Shown here piece after piece: positions 11,086-21,568 of a DNA stretch of 64,000 nucleotides (the first letter of the stretch is position 1; each line of letters begins with the position of its first letter). This DNA comes from Pseudomonas matsuisoli (GTDB lineage: Bacteria > Pseudomonadota > Gammaproteobacteria > Pseudomonadales > Pseudomonadaceae): the NCBI RefSeq assembly GCF_014647635.1, contig NZ_BMPO01000001.1, positions 496,001 through 560,000 of the forward strand, read 5' to 3'. A program made the position numbers and the translations under genes. Below the pieces are notes generated by a model. It had not been told where the DNA came from and made no database searches. It was given only the letters and a program-made list of their open reading frames with translations.

Positions 11086-11589
11086 TCAACGAAGCTGGTT
11101 CATGCGCTCGATGACCTGGCGCGTGATATCGAACTGAGGTTTTACGTCAACGATCGAGCCACGCTCGACGACCAGGTCATAGTTACCTTTCTTGATAACT
11201 TCTTCGACGGCCTGATCCAGCTTGGGCTTGAGCTGCTTCAACATATCGCGGTCAGACGCTGCCTTCGCTTCGTTCAACTCCTTGGACTGGAATTGGAAGT
11301 CGCGCGCTTTCTGTTTGAATTCCAGCTCGAGGCGCTCACGCTCGGCATCCTGCATCTTCTGTCCGGCTTTTGCGACCGTATCCTGAATACGCTTGGCATC
11401 CCCTTCCAGCGCCTTCAGCTTGTTGAGCTGGGGCCCGAATTTCTTCTCAGCGTCGACCGCGTACTTCTTTGCGGCGTCCGATTCCAGAAGCGCCATTTGG
11501 TAGTTCAGCACCGCGATCTTCATTTCGGCAAAGGCCGGTGTGGCGATCATAGTAGCGGTGATCAAAATGAGTTGTGTCAACTTACGCAC
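11086..11589 (-). CDS. skp: Periplasmic chaperone Skp/OmpH
   Basis: Skp is a trimeric periplasmic chaperone that holds unfolded outer-membrane proteins on their way to the BAM complex. The 167-residue protein has a cleavable signal peptide (about residues 1-21, ending ATPAFA before [10 protein letters not shown]). It then has a strongly helical, Lys/Glu/Gln-rich coiled-coil region and a short C-terminal strand. It is placed between bamA and lpxD as in most Gammaproteobacteria. Such genes are often activated by envelope-stress sigma factors, but no separate promoter was identified here. Confidence 0.95.
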   Translation of the reverse strand: MRKLTQLILITATMIATPAFAEMKIAVLNYQMALLESDAAKKYAVDAEKKFGPQLNKLKALEGDAKRIQDTVAKAGQKMQDAERERLELEFKQKARDFQFQSKELNEAKAASDRDMLKQLKPKLDQAVEEVIKKGNYDLVVERGSIVDVKPQFDITRQVIERMNQLR

Positions 11590-11630
11590 GCTGCGCTCCT
11601 GCGTATAAAACGCTGTTATTGCAGTGGAAT

Positions 11631-13988
11631 TTAGAACGTCTGGCCAAGCGAGAACTGGAACACCTGCGTGTCCGCATCGTCCGGTTTCTTAACCGGCATG
11701 CCCAGACTGAAACTGAGTGGTCCCAACGCGGTGATCCATGTCAGCCCTACGCCAACCGAACTTGCCATATTGCTAAAGCTGATGTCGCATGAGTCGCCGC
11801 GGCTCTTTTGCACCGATGTGCAATTGGTGTCGAACACATTGCCCACATCCCAGAAAAGCGAGGTACGCAGCGAGCGCTGATCTTCCACGAATGGCGCCGG
11901 GAAAAGCAGCTCTAACCCGCCTTGCACCAGCACGTTACCACCGAACGGCAGCGGATCTTGGTCCGGGTCAGCGATCGTTCCAGGATTGGTCCCGCGACTT
12001 GGCGTACTGCGTGGGCCGAGACTGCTGTCTTCAAAGCCGCGAACCGAGTTGAAACCGCCCGCGTAGTAGTGCTCATAGAACGGCAGGTCAGAGGTGGAAC
12101 CGTAGCTGTCGCCATAGCCCAACTCGGTATGGAAACGCATGGTGTATGTATTCGTCAGTGGCGCGAATATCTGACCACGGTAATCCAGTTTGTAGAACGA
12201 AAGGTCGCTTCCTGGCAGGGTCGACTCAAGCACAACACTTTGCGAATGACCACGTGTGGGCAACACACCGCGGTTAAGTGTGGATTCCGACCAGCCGATC
12301 GATCCCTTGAAGTTCAGGTACTTATCGCCTTCCTGGCGAGTGAAATCAAAAATTTCATCGACGGTATAGCGCCCGGTATTGATTTCATCCTGCTGGACCG
12401 TCAAACCGAAATTCAGTCGCGACGTTTCGCTGACGGGATAACCGAAGTTGACGCCCGCACCTAAGCTGTCGACCGAGTAACTGGAAACGTCGACATCGAG
12501 CTCGTCGTAGTCGGTGGTGCGATAGAAGGCGTTGTAGCCAAGGCTGACGCCGTCCTCGGTCCAGTAAGGGTCGGTGAAGCTGAAGTTATAACGGGTCTGG
12601 TACTCACTGCGTGTCAGGCCGATAGTGACGCGGTTACCTGTACCCAGGAAGTTGTTTTGGCTGATGGAACCGCCCAAGATCAAGCCCGCGCTTTGGGCAA
12701 AGCCGACGCTCGCGGTGATGGACCCGGAAGGCTGCTCTTCGACCGTGTAGTTCACATCGACCTGATCATCGGTGCCGGCAACGGCAGGCGTCTCGACATT
12801 GACTTCCTTGAAGAAGCCCAGACGCTCGAGGCGCACCTTCGACTGATCGATAAGATAGGTGGACGCCCACCCGCCTTCCATCTGCCGCATTTCCCGACGC
12901 AGCACCTCATCCTCGGTCTTGGTGTTGCCGCGGAAGTTGATGCGATTGACGTAAGCCCGCTTGCCTGGATCGACCGCAAACGTCACGGAGACCGTCTTGT
13001 CTTCCTCATTCACCTGAGGAATCGCGTTCACCTTCGCGAAGGTATAGCCCTCGTTACCGAGGCGACGCGTGATGAGGTCCGAGGTGGTGGTCAGGACCTT
13101 ACGCGAGAACACCTGGCCCGGTTTAACGAGCATGAGGGAACGGATATCGTCTTCCGGCACGCGCAGATCGCCGGAGAGATTGACATCGCGGATACTGTAT
13201 TTCTCGCCTTCATCAACGTTGACCGTGATGTAGACGTGCTTTTTATCCGGGGTAATGGATACCTGCGTAGAGGCGATATCCATGTTGATATAGCCGCGAT
13301 CGAGATAGTAAGAGCGCAGCCGCTCAAGGTCTCCGGACAGCTTTTCACGTGCGTACTTGTCGTCATTACGGAAGAACGACAGCCAGTTAGTCGTCTTCAG
13401 TTCGAAGAGGTTGGTCAACTCTTTTTCAGTGAAAACAGAGTTGCCGACGACATTGATGTGCTGAATGGCCGCAACCGTCCCCTCGTTGATCTTGATTTTC
13501 AGACCAACGCGGTTTCGGGGCTGGGGGTCAACTTCAGTTTCGATAGTGGCGGAGTAACGGCCCTGCGCTACGTATTGACGCTGCAACTCGTTACGAACCC
13601 CCTCGAGGGTCGCCTGCTGGAATATCTCGCCCTCAGCCAGTCCTGACTGGCGCAGTCCGTTCATCAGGTCGTCCGTCGAGATCGCCTTGTTGCCTTCGAT
13701 CTCGATACTCGCAATGGACGGACGCTCAACGACCTGAATCACCAGTACATTGCCGTCACGGCCAAGCTGGATATCCTGGAAGAAACCCGTACGAAACAGG
13801 GAGCGTGTTGCCTCGACCAGCCGTGCATCGTCGGCGGCGTCGCCCACATTCAACGGCAGCGCACCGAAAACGCTCCCGGCAGACACACGTTGAAGACCAT
13901 TGACGCGTATATCGGAGATGGTGAAGGACTCGGCGTGAACCTCAGCGGTCATGAGTGCAAGAAGCACAGCAGGTAGCAGGCGTTTCAT
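11631..13988 (-). CDS. bamA: Outer-membrane protein assembly factor BamA
   Basis: BamA is the essential core of the BAM complex that folds beta-barrel proteins into the outer membrane. The 785-residue protein starts with a signal peptide (about residues 1-19, ending AEVHA). Five POTRA domains follow to roughly residue 420, for example FTISDIRVNGLQRV in POTRA1. The rest is a 16-strand barrel, ending with QFSLGQTF, whose terminal Phe is typical of outer-membrane barrels. The VRGF-type L6 motif is present as NSVRGFEDSSLGPR. It sits between rseP and skp in the conserved envelope cluster. Confidence 0.97.
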   Translation of the reverse strand: MKRLLPAVLLALMTAEVHAESFTISDIRVNGLQRVSAGSVFGALPLNVGDAADDARLVEATRSLFRTGFFQDIQLGRDGNVLVIQVVERPSIASIEIEGNKAISTDDLMNGLRQSGLAEGEIFQQATLEGVRNELQRQYVAQGRYSATIETEVDPQPRNRVGLKIKINEGTVAAIQHINVVGNSVFTEKELTNLFELKTTNWLSFFRNDDKYAREKLSGDLERLRSYYLDRGYINMDIASTQVSITPDKKHVYITVNVDEGEKYSIRDVNLSGDLRVPEDDIRSLMLVKPGQVFSRKVLTTTSDLITRRLGNEGYTFAKVNAIPQVNEEDKTVSVTFAVDPGKRAYVNRINFRGNTKTEDEVLRREMRQMEGGWASTYLIDQSKVRLERLGFFKEVNVETPAVAGTDDQVDVNYTVEEQPSGSITASVGFAQSAGLILGGSISQNNFLGTGNRVTIGLTRSEYQTRYNFSFTDPYWTEDGVSLGYNAFYRTTDYDELDVDVSSYSVDSLGAGVNFGYPVSETSRLNFGLTVQQDEINTGRYTVDEIFDFTRQEGDKYLNFKGSIGWSESTLNRGVLPTRGHSQSVVLESTLPGSDLSFYKLDYRGQIFAPLTNTYTMRFHTELGYGDSYGSTSDLPFYEHYYAGGFNSVRGFEDSSLGPRSTPSRGTNPGTIADPDQDPLPFGGNVLVQGGLELLFPAPFVEDQRSLRTSLFWDVGNVFDTNCTSVQKSRGDSCDISFSNMASSVGVGLTWITALGPLSFSLGMPVKKPDDADTQVFQFSLGQTF

Positions 13989-14060
13989 GAAGTCCTATTT
14001 GTTTCAACTGGCTAATAAAGAAACTGCCGCAATCGCGGCAGGTCTCAAGATTCAGTGGCG

Positions 14061-15413
14061 TTACAACCGGCCCAGATCGTTTACCAGGGCAAGCAGCATG
14101 ACCCCAACAACAAGGCTGACACCAATTTGCATGCCCCACGCCTGTACCCGCTCTGACAAGGGACGACCACGCGCCCACTCAACCAGGTAGAACAGCAGGT
14201 GCCCGCCATCGAGGACAGGTATCGGCAGAAGGTTGAGAACCCCCAAGCTTATGCTCAGATAGGCAAGAAAATTCAGGAAATCCCCTACGCCTGACTGGGC
14301 CGAAGCGCCCGCCACTTTAGCAATGGTTATCGGCCCGCTCAAGTTTTTTACCGACAGCTCCCCGAAGAGCATTTTCTTAAGCGAGTCAAGGGTCAAGGCG
14401 CTCATCACCCAAGTGCGGCGGGCACCTTCGACGACCGCATCAAGCGGACCGTAGCTAATTTCCTGCAGCATCTCAGCGGGCCAATCGCCACCGGAAACCC
14501 CAGCGCCAAGGTAACCGGCGACCGCGCCAGAGCCCTCTCTACGTCCGAGGTCCAACGCGCGCTCCATGAGCGCACCGTCGCGCCGGTATTCGATAACAAT
14601 GCGCTGATCGGGACGTGCTCGAATCAACTCGACAGCCTGCTGCCACTCGTCGATCGCAACGCCATCTAGGGAAACGAGCAAATCCCCTGTTTTGAGGCCC
14701 GCGCGCGCCGCTGGACCGTCTGGATCGAGCTCAGCCAGGACTGGCCTGATCGCCGGTCGCCAAGGATTGATACCTAGGGCAGCGATCGGATCAGGCTCCT
14801 CGGCACCTTTCAACCAACCTGAAATTGGAATGGTGTAATGCTGCTCGCGAGACGAACCCTCAGACCGCGTCGTAATCGCGAGGGTGCCCGACTCGCCGAG
14901 CCGACCGATTAGCTTGAGATTAACCCCGCCCCAGCCGCGAACAGCATCATCGTCTATCGCCACAATCTCTTGCCCAGATTGCAAGCCGGCCTGAGCAGCG
15001 GGGCTGTCTGACACCAAGGATCCAATGACCGGCTTGACCTGCTGTGTGCCGATCATTGCCAACAGCCAGAAGAAAAACAGCGCAAGGATGAAATTGGCGG
15101 CCGGCCCTGCGGCAACGATAGCGATGCGCTGACCCACCGTTTTCCGATTGAAGGCGCTATCGATAATTTCAGGCGGCACATCGCCTTCGCGCTCATCGAG
15201 CATCTTGACGTATCCACCCAACGGGATCGCGGCGATGGCGAATTCCGTACCCTGGCGATCATGCCAACGTATAAGGGGCGTTCCAAAACCGATGGAGAAG
15301 CGGAGCACCTTCACACCACAGCGCCGGGCGACCCAGAAGTGACCGAACTCGTGAATCGTGACTAGCACACCCAGGGCAATCAACGTACCCAGGATCATGT
15401 AAAGCGCGCCCAT
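14061..15413 (-). CDS. rseP: Inner-membrane zinc protease RseP (site-2 protease)
   Basis: RseP (MucP in P. aeruginosa) cuts the membrane-spanning segment of anti-sigma factor MucA/RseA after DegS/AlgW-type cleavage, releasing the AlgU sigma factor. The 450-residue protein has the zinc motif HEFGH at residues 21-25 in the first membrane helix and two PDZ domains in the periplasmic middle. The third zinc ligand lies in NLLPIPVLDGG (about residues 394-404). Three or four membrane helices are visible. Its substrate MucA is encoded at the far end of this window (63349-63909). Confidence 0.96.
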   Translation of the reverse strand: MGALYMILGTLIALGVLVTIHEFGHFWVARRCGVKVLRFSIGFGTPLIRWHDRQGTEFAIAAIPLGGYVKMLDEREGDVPPEIIDSAFNRKTVGQRIAIVAAGPAANFILALFFFWLLAMIGTQQVKPVIGSLVSDSPAAQAGLQSGQEIVAIDDDAVRGWGGVNLKLIGRLGESGTLAITTRSEGSSREQHYTIPISGWLKGAEEPDPIAALGINPWRPAIRPVLAELDPDGPAARAGLKTGDLLVSLDGVAIDEWQQAVELIRARPDQRIVIEYRRDGALMERALDLGRREGSGAVAGYLGAGVSGGDWPAEMLQEISYGPLDAVVEGARRTWVMSALTLDSLKKMLFGELSVKNLSGPITIAKVAGASAQSGVGDFLNFLAYLSISLGVLNLLPIPVLDGGHLLFYLVEWARGRPLSERVQAWGMQIGVSLVVGVMLLALVNDLGRL

Positions 15414-15428
15414 CTGCTTCCTCCGAAA

Positions 15429-16619
15429 TCAGCGCCCGTTGCGCTTCAGCCAGCTCTCGGCTGCGCGACGCGCCTGCGTATCTACCGCAAGTACAGCGTC
15501 CAGCGTATCAACCTCTACGATAGAGAGCGCCGCTAAAACATCGGCGATGATACTCGCGATCTCGGTGAAGCGGATACGCCGATCGAGGAACGCAGCGACT
15601 GCAACCTCGTTCGCAGCATTGAGCACAGCCGGCGCGCTGCGACCCGTTGCCGCAGCCTCCATCGACAATTTCAGGCACGGAAACCGGTCAAGATCGGGCG
15701 CCTGAAAATCGAGCCGCGCGATCGAGAACAGGTCCAGCGGCGCAACACCCGATTCGATTCTCTCAGGCCATGCAAGCGCATGGCTGATTGGTGTGCGCAT
15801 GTCAGGATTACCAAGCTGCGCAAGGACCGAGCCGTCAACATAATCCACCAAGGAATGGATCACGCTTTGCGGATGGATTAATACTTCGACCTGCGCAGGC
15901 GTCGCATCGAACAACCAGCACGCCTCGATCAGCTCTAGCCCCTTATTCATCATGCTGGCCGAATCGACGGAGATCTTCCGCCCCATCGACCAGTTCGGAT
16001 GCGCACAGGCCTGCTCCGGCGTCACATCGTGAAGCTCGTCCAGCGGCGTGTCACGAAATGGCCCACCGGATGCGGTGAGCAGAATACGCCGTACACCACA
16101 GCGTCCTAGCCCATCCCCATAGGTGCCAGGCAGGCATTGAAAGATTGCGTTGTGCTCGCTGTCGATTGGCAGCAACTGCGCGCCATGGTCGCGAACCGCT
16201 TGCATGAACAAGGCCCCGGACATGACCAAGGCTTCCTTATTGGCAAGCATCACCTGCTTACCGGCCTTGACCGCGGCAAGCGTCGGTTCGAGCCCGGCCG
16301 CACCGACAATGGCTGCCATGACCACATCCGCGCCTGGATGCGAGGACACCGTGCAGAGCCCGGCGTTTCCGTGCAGTACGGAAATGGACAGGCCGGCGCG
16401 AGTCAGGCGTCCGGACAATTCTTTCGCCTGATCCACATCACCGGCTACCGCGAACTGAGGGCGATGCCGCAGGCAAAGCTGCTCCAGCTCAGTGAGACGA
16501 CTGAAGCCGGTCAGCGCGAAGACTTCATACCGGCCGGGGTGGCGTGCGATGACATCTAGCGTGCTCAGGCCAATCGAACCTGTCGCGCCCAGTACCGTTA
16601 CCCTACGTGGTCGACTCAC
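15429..16619 (-). CDS. dxr: 1-deoxy-D-xylulose 5-phosphate reductoisomerase
   Basis: Dxr (IspC) makes 2-C-methylerythritol 4-phosphate with NADPH, the committed step of the non-mevalonate isoprenoid pathway. It thereby feeds UppS encoded two genes upstream. The 396-residue protein has the N-terminal NADPH-binding [18 protein letters not shown], the metal and substrate region [15 protein letters not shown], and the catalytic-loop block [22 protein letters not shown]. Its start overlaps the end of cdsA by 4 bp. All key blocks are intact. Confidence 0.97.
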   Translation of the reverse strand: MSRPRRVTVLGATGSIGLSTLDVIARHPGRYEVFALTGFSRLTELEQLCLRHRPQFAVAGDVDQAKELSGRLTRAGLSISVLHGNAGLCTVSSHPGADVVMAAIVGAAGLEPTLAAVKAGKQVMLANKEALVMSGALFMQAVRDHGAQLLPIDSEHNAIFQCLPGTYGDGLGRCGVRRILLTASGGPFRDTPLDELHDVTPEQACAHPNWSMGRKISVDSASMMNKGLELIEACWLFDATPAQVEVLIHPQSVIHSLVDYVDGSVLAQLGNPDMRTPISHALAWPERIESGVAPLDLFSIARLDFQAPDLDRFPCLKLSMEAAATGRSAPAVLNAANEVAVAAFLDRRIRFTEIASIIADVLAALSIVEVDTLDAVLAVDTQARRAAESWLKRNGR

Positions 16620-17431
16620 AGCGCACCCGCCCCTGACACCAGTAACAACATCGTGTAGACGGGAACGGCCGCAGTCAGACTGTCGATTCGGTCCATCACG
16701 CCGCCATGCCCAGGGAGCAGATTGCTGCTGTCTTTCATACCCGCCTGCCGCTTGAACATGCTTTCGGTAAGGTCACCTACCACCGATATGGCAACGACCA
16801 GTGCGGCCCCGAGCAGGGCTAGCAGGGTCACCGAAAACGACCAGTCGCGCCAGATCGCCACCAGCAAAGTGATGAACAAACTCACCAGCATGCCGCCATA
16901 AAAACCTTCCCAGCTTTTCCCCGGACTGACTTGAGGCGCAAGCTTGCGTTTACCGTATCGGCGACCTGCGAAATAGGCACCGATATCTGCGGCCCACACC
17001 AGCACCATTACGCCAACAATGAGCGAATTGGCTTCGGGCCAATGCTTCAGCATGACCAACCCCTGCCAAGCGGGTAGCAAAACCAGGAAACCGATAATTT
17101 TGCGGACCGTACGCCCTTCCCAATAACGCGCCGTGTCGGGATAGCTCAATACCAGAAGCGTTGCACTGCCCCACCACAGCACACCGGCAACGAGCACGAT
17201 CTGTCCCAGCGCCGGGAACAGATAGAGAACGAGTAACGCTAATGCGACCATCGCGGCATAAGCAATTCGCCCCTCGGACGCATTTATGCCTGCCAGACGC
17301 GCCCATTCCCACGCGCCCAATACCACCACAAAGGCGATGAACAGCGCGAAGGCACCACCTTCCAACCAGAAAAACCCTGCGAGAGCGACTGGCAACAGCA
17401 CCAGCGCCGTGAGCACACGTTGCTTGAGCAT
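16616..17431 (-). CDS. cdsA: Phosphatidate cytidylyltransferase
   Basis: CdsA makes CDP-diacylglycerol from phosphatidic acid and CTP, the branch point of bacterial phospholipid synthesis. The 271-residue protein is made mostly of membrane helices (about eight). It carries the C-terminal family signature as [17 protein letters not shown] (about residues 241-257), preceded by [12 protein letters not shown]. It overlaps dxr by 4 bp. Upstream it is separated from uppS by 167 bp, more than is usual for this operon. A second, truncated CdsA-like sequence is found at 52865-53218. Confidence 0.96.
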   Translation of the reverse strand: MLKQRVLTALVLLPVALAGFFWLEGGAFALFIAFVVVLGAWEWARLAGINASEGRIAYAAMVALALLVLYLFPALGQIVLVAGVLWWGSATLLVLSYPDTARYWEGRTVRKIIGFLVLLPAWQGLVMLKHWPEANSLIVGVMVLVWAADIGAYFAGRRYGKRKLAPQVSPGKSWEGFYGGMLVSLFITLLVAIWRDWSFSVTLLALLGAALVVAISVVGDLTESMFKRQAGMKDSSNLLPGHGGVMDRIDSLTAAVPVYTMLLLVSGAGAL

Positions 17432-17598
17432 GGATCCTCGCTTAAGTCCGAGCCACCTTCAGCTCATGGATAGGATCGCGCGACCGGTCGATACACTGAT
17501 GTTTCGTGTCTGCACGACAGAATGAGTATAGAAGCAAGCCAAGAGGTCGCGATCCATGAGCCGATTACGAACGAGCCGCTGGCTCACAGCGTACGCTG

Positions 17599-18357
17599 TC
17601 AAAAACTGACATCTGCAGCCAGTTGCTCGCTCGTGCGGCCGAACCTGCGCTGGCGCTTGGAGTAATCCTGCAGCGCCGCGCGCATGGCTTCATGCTTGAA
17701 GTCGGGCCAGTGCAAATCGGAGAAATACAGCTCAGCGTAAGCCAACTGCCAGAGCAAGAAGTTGCTGATCCGGTGCTCACCTCCGGTGCGGATACACAAG
17801 TCAGGCAACGGCCCGTCGGAAGTCGCCAGACAATTCTCCAGCATTGCCGGGGTAATCTCTTCTGGCTGCAAGTGGCCGGCCTGAACCTGACGCGCCAAGC
17901 GCTGCGCTGCCTGGGTGATATCCCACTGACCGCCGTAATTCGCCGCAATCTGCAGGGTGAATTTTCGGCATCCAGACGTCTGCGCTTCCGCTTCGCGCAT
18001 CGCAGCCTGCAACTCGGGGTGAAAGCGGGTTCGATCGCCGATGATACGAAGCCGAATATCGTTGTCGTCGAGGCGCCGCGTCTCTCGACGCAGCGCAGAC
18101 AAGAATAGCTCCATCAGCGCGCCGACTTCGTCCGCAGGGCGCTGCCAGTTTTCACTGGAAAACGCGAACAACGTCAGCATTTCAACCCCGGCCTCGGCAC
18201 AGACTTCGATAACCGCGCGCACGGCATCCACGCCAGCCTTATGGCCCGCGACACCGGGCAGTAAGCGCTTTCTCGCCCAGCGGTTATTCCCATCCATGAT
18301 GATTGCCACGTGCCGCGGGATTGCAACGGAATGGCCGGCTTTCGCGAACTTCTCCAT
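17599..18357 (-). CDS. uppS: Undecaprenyl diphosphate synthase (cis-prenyltransferase)
   Basis: UppS condenses eight isopentenyl units onto farnesyl diphosphate to make the C55 lipid carrier used for peptidoglycan and O-antigen. The 252-residue protein shows the diphosphate-binding HVAIIMDGNNRWARKR near residues 17-32, with the catalytic Asp. It also has TLFAFSSENWQRP, and the C-terminal DLCIRTGGEHRISNFLLWQ block. The stop codon is part of a 14-bp perfect palindrome (17586-17599). It lies 18 bp downstream of frr. Confidence 0.96.
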   Translation of the reverse strand: MEKFAKAGHSVAIPRHVAIIMDGNNRWARKRLLPGVAGHKAGVDAVRAVIEVCAEAGVEMLTLFAFSSENWQRPADEVGALMELFLSALRRETRRLDDNDIRLRIIGDRTRFHPELQAAMREAEAQTSGCRKFTLQIAANYGGQWDITQAAQRLARQVQAGHLQPEEITPAMLENCLATSDGPLPDLCIRTGGEHRISNFLLWQLAYAELYFSDLHWPDFKHEAMRAALQDYSKRQRRFGRTSEQLAADVSF

Positions 18358-18375
18358 GATCTACTCCGATGAACC

Positions 18376-18933
18376 TCAAACGGCCATCAGGTCGTTTTCC
18401 TTCACTTCAAGGGCTTTGTCGACTTCGCCGACGAACTTGTCGGTGATCTTCTGAACCTCGTCAGCAGCCCGGCGCTCTTCGTCTTCGCTGATTTCCTTTT
18501 CCTTGACGAGGTCCTTCAACTGCGCGAGCGCATCGCGGCGAATGTTGCGGATCGCCACTTTTGCATTTTCCGCCTCACCCCGCGCTTGTTTGGTGTAACC
18601 CTTACGCGTTTCTTCGGTCAACGCAGGCATGGGGATACGGATCGTAGTCCCAGCGGTCGCAGGATTGAGACCCAGATCAGACGTCATGATGGCTTTTTCG
18701 ACCGCCTGGATCATGCTCTTGTCGAACACGGTGAGCGCCAGCGTACGGGCGTCCTCTGCGACGACGTTCGCCACCTGGCGCAGCGGCGTGTCGGAGCCAT
18801 AATAGGAGACGGAAATGCTGTCGAGGATGCTGGGGTGCGCGCGTCCGGTCCGGATCTTCGCGAACGCATGATCGAGCGATTCGGTGCTCTTCTTCATACG
18901 ATCCTGCGCATCTTTCTTGATTTCATTGATCAT
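18376..18933 (-). CDS. frr: Ribosome recycling factor
   Basis: RRF, with EF-G, splits the post-termination ribosome. The 185-residue length is exact for the family. It starts [13 protein letters not shown] and contains the tip of the three-helix bundle [15 protein letters not shown], then the domain II segment and a helical C-terminus rich in Lys/Glu. The open frame extends upstream to 19050, but this extra part lies inside pyrH and is not family-like. The ATG at 18931-18933 overlaps the pyrH stop in an ATGA arrangement, so translation is coupled. Confidence 0.97.
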   Translation of the reverse strand: MINEIKKDAQDRMKKSTESLDHAFAKIRTGRAHPSILDSISVSYYGSDTPLRQVANVVAEDARTLALTVFDKSMIQAVEKAIMTSDLGLNPATAGTTIRIPMPALTEETRKGYTKQARGEAENAKVAIRNIRRDALAQLKDLVKEKEISEDEERRAADEVQKITDKFVGEVDKALEVKENDLMAV

Positions 18934-19673
18934 GCATTCGACTCCTCGATCAAGGTTCCCTCGGCGCCGCCCACCACTACATTCAGGAGCGCGCCAGGCT
19001 TGTTCATGTTGAAAACCCGCAAGGGCATGCGGTGATCGCGGCACAAGCATATGGCCGTAAGGTCCATGACGCCCAGCTTCCGATCCAGCACTTCGTCGTA
19101 CGTCAGACGATCGAACTTCTCGGCGTTAGGGTCCTTGAACGGATCTGCCGTGTATACGCCATCGACTTTAGTCGCTTTCAGCACCACGTCCGCATCGATC
19201 TCGATCGCACGCAGGCATGCAGCGGAATCGGTGGTGAAGAACGGGTTACCGGTTCCCGCTGAGAAGATCACGACCTCACCGGTCTTCAAATGGCGCATGG
19301 CCTTGCGACGGTCATAGTGATCGGTCACCCCAACCATGGAAATAGCGGACATGACGAGCGCGGGGATATTGGATCGCTCCAGTGCGTCGCGCATGGCGAG
19401 CGCGTTCATCACAGTGGCCAACATGCCCATATGATCACCGGTCACCCGATCCATGCCGGCAGCACTCAGCGCTGCACCGCGGAAAAGGTTGCCGCCACCA
19501 ATGACCAGGCCGACCTGTACACCGATACCGACCAATTGCCCTACTTCGAGCGCCATGCGGTCGAGCACTTTCGGGTCGATCCCGAAGTCCTCGGACCCCA
19601 TCAGCGCTTCGCCGCTAAGCTTGAGCAGAATGCGTTTATAGCGAGGTTGACGACCACTAACCTGCTGAGCCAT
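18930..19673 (-). CDS. pyrH: UMP kinase
   Basis: Bacterial UMP kinase phosphorylates UMP to UDP; it is a hexameric amino-acid-kinase-fold enzyme regulated by GTP and UTP. The 247-residue protein shows [13 protein letters not shown] near the N-terminus, the GGGNLFRG loop, [13 protein letters not shown], and [13 protein letters not shown]. The frame is open for 37 more codons upstream, but the family start is the ATG at 19671-19673, preceded by GGGAGAAAAGTA. It overlaps frr by 4 bp. The upstream gap to tsf holds a likely terminator. Confidence 0.97.
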   Translation of the reverse strand: MAQQVSGRQPRYKRILLKLSGEALMGSEDFGIDPKVLDRMALEVGQLVGIGVQVGLVIGGGNLFRGAALSAAGMDRVTGDHMGMLATVMNALAMRDALERSNIPALVMSAISMVGVTDHYDRRKAMRHLKTGEVVIFSAGTGNPFFTTDSAACLRAIEIDADVVLKATKVDGVYTADPFKDPNAEKFDRLTYDEVLDRKLGVMDLTAICLCRDHRMPLRVFNMNKPGALLNVVVGGAEGTLIEESNA

Positions 19674-19769
19674 TACTTTTCTCCCTGCGGCGATGTTGAT
19701 TGACGGCACCTCGAGGCACCTAGGTATTTCACGACGGCGAATCGGACCGCAAATCGCCCTCTCGGTTCG

Positions 19770-19800
19770 AAAAAAAGGCCGCACGCAGAGCGGGCAGCCT
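19770..19800 (-). terminator. Likely intrinsic terminator after tsf
   Basis: Read on the minus strand, AGGCTGCCCGC and GCGGCCT form an imperfect GC-rich stem that runs straight into seven T residues. It follows the tsf stop (19825) by about 25 bp and precedes pyrH by about 100 bp. It probably stops or reduces rpsB-tsf transcripts before pyrH-frr. Confidence 0.6.
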
Positions 19801-19824
19801 CTTTAACGAAACGTCTAGCACACC

Positions 19825-20694
19825 TTATTGCTTGGTCGCGGCGACCTGAGCAGCAACTTCGGCAGCGAAATCGACTTCAGCCTTCTCGATGCCTTCGCCC
19901 ACTTCGTAACGAACGAAAGCAACGATCTCGGCACCAGCCTTCTTCGCCAATTCGCCAACCTTGACTTCAGGATCCTTGACGAAGGCCTGTTCAACCAGGC
20001 TCGCTTCGGCGAGGAACTTGTTGATACGGCCCTTGACCATGTTCTCGACAATATTTTCGGGCTTACCGGCAATCTTCTCGGCATTTAGCGCCAGGAAGAT
20101 TTCCTTTTCCTTGGCAACGGCTTCTTCCGAAACCTGCGAAGGATCGAGGAATTGCGGGTTGCTGGCAGCGACATGCATCGCAATGTCCTTGGCCAGCTCA
20201 GGGTTACCGCCGCTCAGAACGACCAATACGCCAATGCGGTGTCCGTGCAGGTAGGCACCAACGACGTCACCTTCGACCCGCGCAAGACGGCGAATATTGA
20301 CGTTCTCGCCCGTTTTGGAAACCAGCGCCAAACGCGCCTCTTCCTGGGCAGCAACCACTGGAGCTGCATCGGTGAGCTTCTCGTTGAAAGCCTGATCCAG
20401 GCTCGCTGCAACAAACGACTTGAAGTCATCCTGCAGAGCCAGGAAGTCAGTCTGAGAGTTCACCTCAATGATGGTGGCCGACTTGTTGTCGTCAGCTACG
20501 CGAGCAGCAATGGCGCCTTCAGCAGCGATATTGCCCGACTTCTTGGCGGCTTTGATCGCGCCAGCAGCACGCATGTCGTCGATCGCTTTTTCGATGTCGC
20601 CGTCGGCAGCGGTCAGCGCCTTCTTGCAGTCCATCATGCCGAGGCCAGTGCGCTCGCGGAGTTCTTTAACCAGGGCTGCAGTAATCTCTGCCAT
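19825..20694 (-). CDS. tsf: Elongation factor Ts
   Basis: EF-Ts exchanges GDP for GTP on EF-Tu. The 289-residue protein begins MAEITAALVKELRERTG, with the UBA-like N-terminal module. The conserved GMMDCKKALTAADGD and the core TDFLALQDDF segment, which contacts EF-Tu, follow. The ATG at 20692-20694 is preceded by AAGAGGATCACGAGC. The longer open frame to 20772 reaches into the rpsB-tsf spacer and is not family-like. It is the second gene of the rpsB-tsf operon, after a hairpin at about 20771-20793. Confidence 0.97.
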   Translation of the reverse strand: MAEITAALVKELRERTGLGMMDCKKALTAADGDIEKAIDDMRAAGAIKAAKKSGNIAAEGAIAARVADDNKSATIIEVNSQTDFLALQDDFKSFVAASLDQAFNEKLTDAAPVVAAQEEARLALVSKTGENVNIRRLARVEGDVVGAYLHGHRIGVLVVLSGGNPELAKDIAMHVAASNPQFLDPSQVSEEAVAKEKEIFLALNAEKIAGKPENIVENMVKGRINKFLAEASLVEQAFVKDPEVKVGELAKKAGAEIVAFVRYEVGEGIEKAEVDFAAEVAAQVAATKQ

Positions 20695-20770
20695 GCTCGT
20701 GATCCTCTTGAAATCGGTAGTTCGACCATTTACCCGGAACGAACCGGGCATTTCAAATTCGGTGAGTGGC

Positions 20771-20793
20771 AAAAAGGGGGCCTAGCCCCCTTC
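20771..20793 (-). terminator. Attenuator-like hairpin between rpsB and tsf
   Basis: GGGGGC at 20776-20781 pairs with GCCCCC at 20785-20790 around a three-base loop. On the minus strand the hairpin is followed by TTTTTGCC. It sits 38 bp after the rpsB stop and about 80 bp before tsf. In E. coli a partial terminator between rpsB and tsf adjusts the S2 to EF-Ts ratio, and this hairpin is in the equivalent place. Confidence 0.7.
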
Positions 20794-20827
20794 TTGCGCA
20801 CCGGGTAACACGTCAGACGCCGTGTAC

Positions 20828-21568
20828 TCAGCCTTCAGCGGCTTCGGATGCAGCTTCTTCGACGAACTCGTCGGCGCCGCCAGCGGCGTTCTGACGACCG
20901 CGCAGAACAGCGTCAGCCATTGCAGCAAGGTACAGTTGGACCGCACGGATAGCGTCATCGTTGCCCGGAATGATGTAATCGACACCTTCAGGGCTGCTGT
21001 TGGTATCGACGATGCCGATCACCGGAATACCGAGCTTGTTGGCTTCGGTGATGGCAATGCGCTCGTGATCGACGTCGATAACGAACAGCGCGTCCGGCAG
21101 ACCGCCCATGTCCTTGATACCACCAAGGCTACGGTCCAGTTTTTCCAGATCGCGACTGCGCATCAGCGCTTCTTTCTTGGTCAGCTTGGCGAAAGTGCCA
21201 TCTTCGGCCTGAACTTCAAGATCACGCAGGCGCTTGATCGATGCGCGGATGGTCTTGTAGTTGGTCAGCATGCCGCCCAACCAGCGGTGGTCGACGTAAG
21301 GCATGTTGCAACGAGCGGCTTCTTCACGAACCAGCTTGCCAGCCGAACGCTTGGTGCCAACGAACATGATCTTGTTCTTGCCAGCAGCCAGCTTCTCAAC
21401 AAAGCTCAGCGCTTCGTTGAACATCGGCAGGGTTTTTTCAAGATTGATGATGTGGATCTTGTTGCGCGAACCGAAGATGTACTTGCCCATCTTTGGGTTC
21501 CAGTAACGGGTCTGGTGGCCGAAGTGCACACCGGCCTTCAGCATGTCGCGCATGTTGACTTGAGACAT
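20828..21568 (-). CDS. rpsB: 30S ribosomal protein S2
   Basis: S2 is a late-binding protein of the small ribosomal subunit that helps hold S1. The 246-residue protein starts [20 protein letters not shown] and contains the coiled-coil and Rossmann-like parts of the family ([51 protein letters not shown]). The ATG at 21566-21568 follows GAGGAATTGAA. The frame stays open upstream to 21718, through the GC-rich leader, but this is not coding in the family. It is the first gene of rpsB-tsf and is divergent from map. Confidence 0.97.
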   Translation of the reverse strand: MSQVNMRDMLKAGVHFGHQTRYWNPKMGKYIFGSRNKIHIINLEKTLPMFNEALSFVEKLAAGKNKIMFVGTKRSAGKLVREEAARCNMPYVDHRWLGGMLTNYKTIRASIKRLRDLEVQAEDGTFAKLTKKEALMRSRDLEKLDRSLGGIKDMGGLPDALFVIDVDHERIAITEANKLGIPVIGIVDTNSSPEGVDYIIPGNDDAIRAVQLYLAAMADAVLRGRQNAAGGADEFVEEAASEAAEG

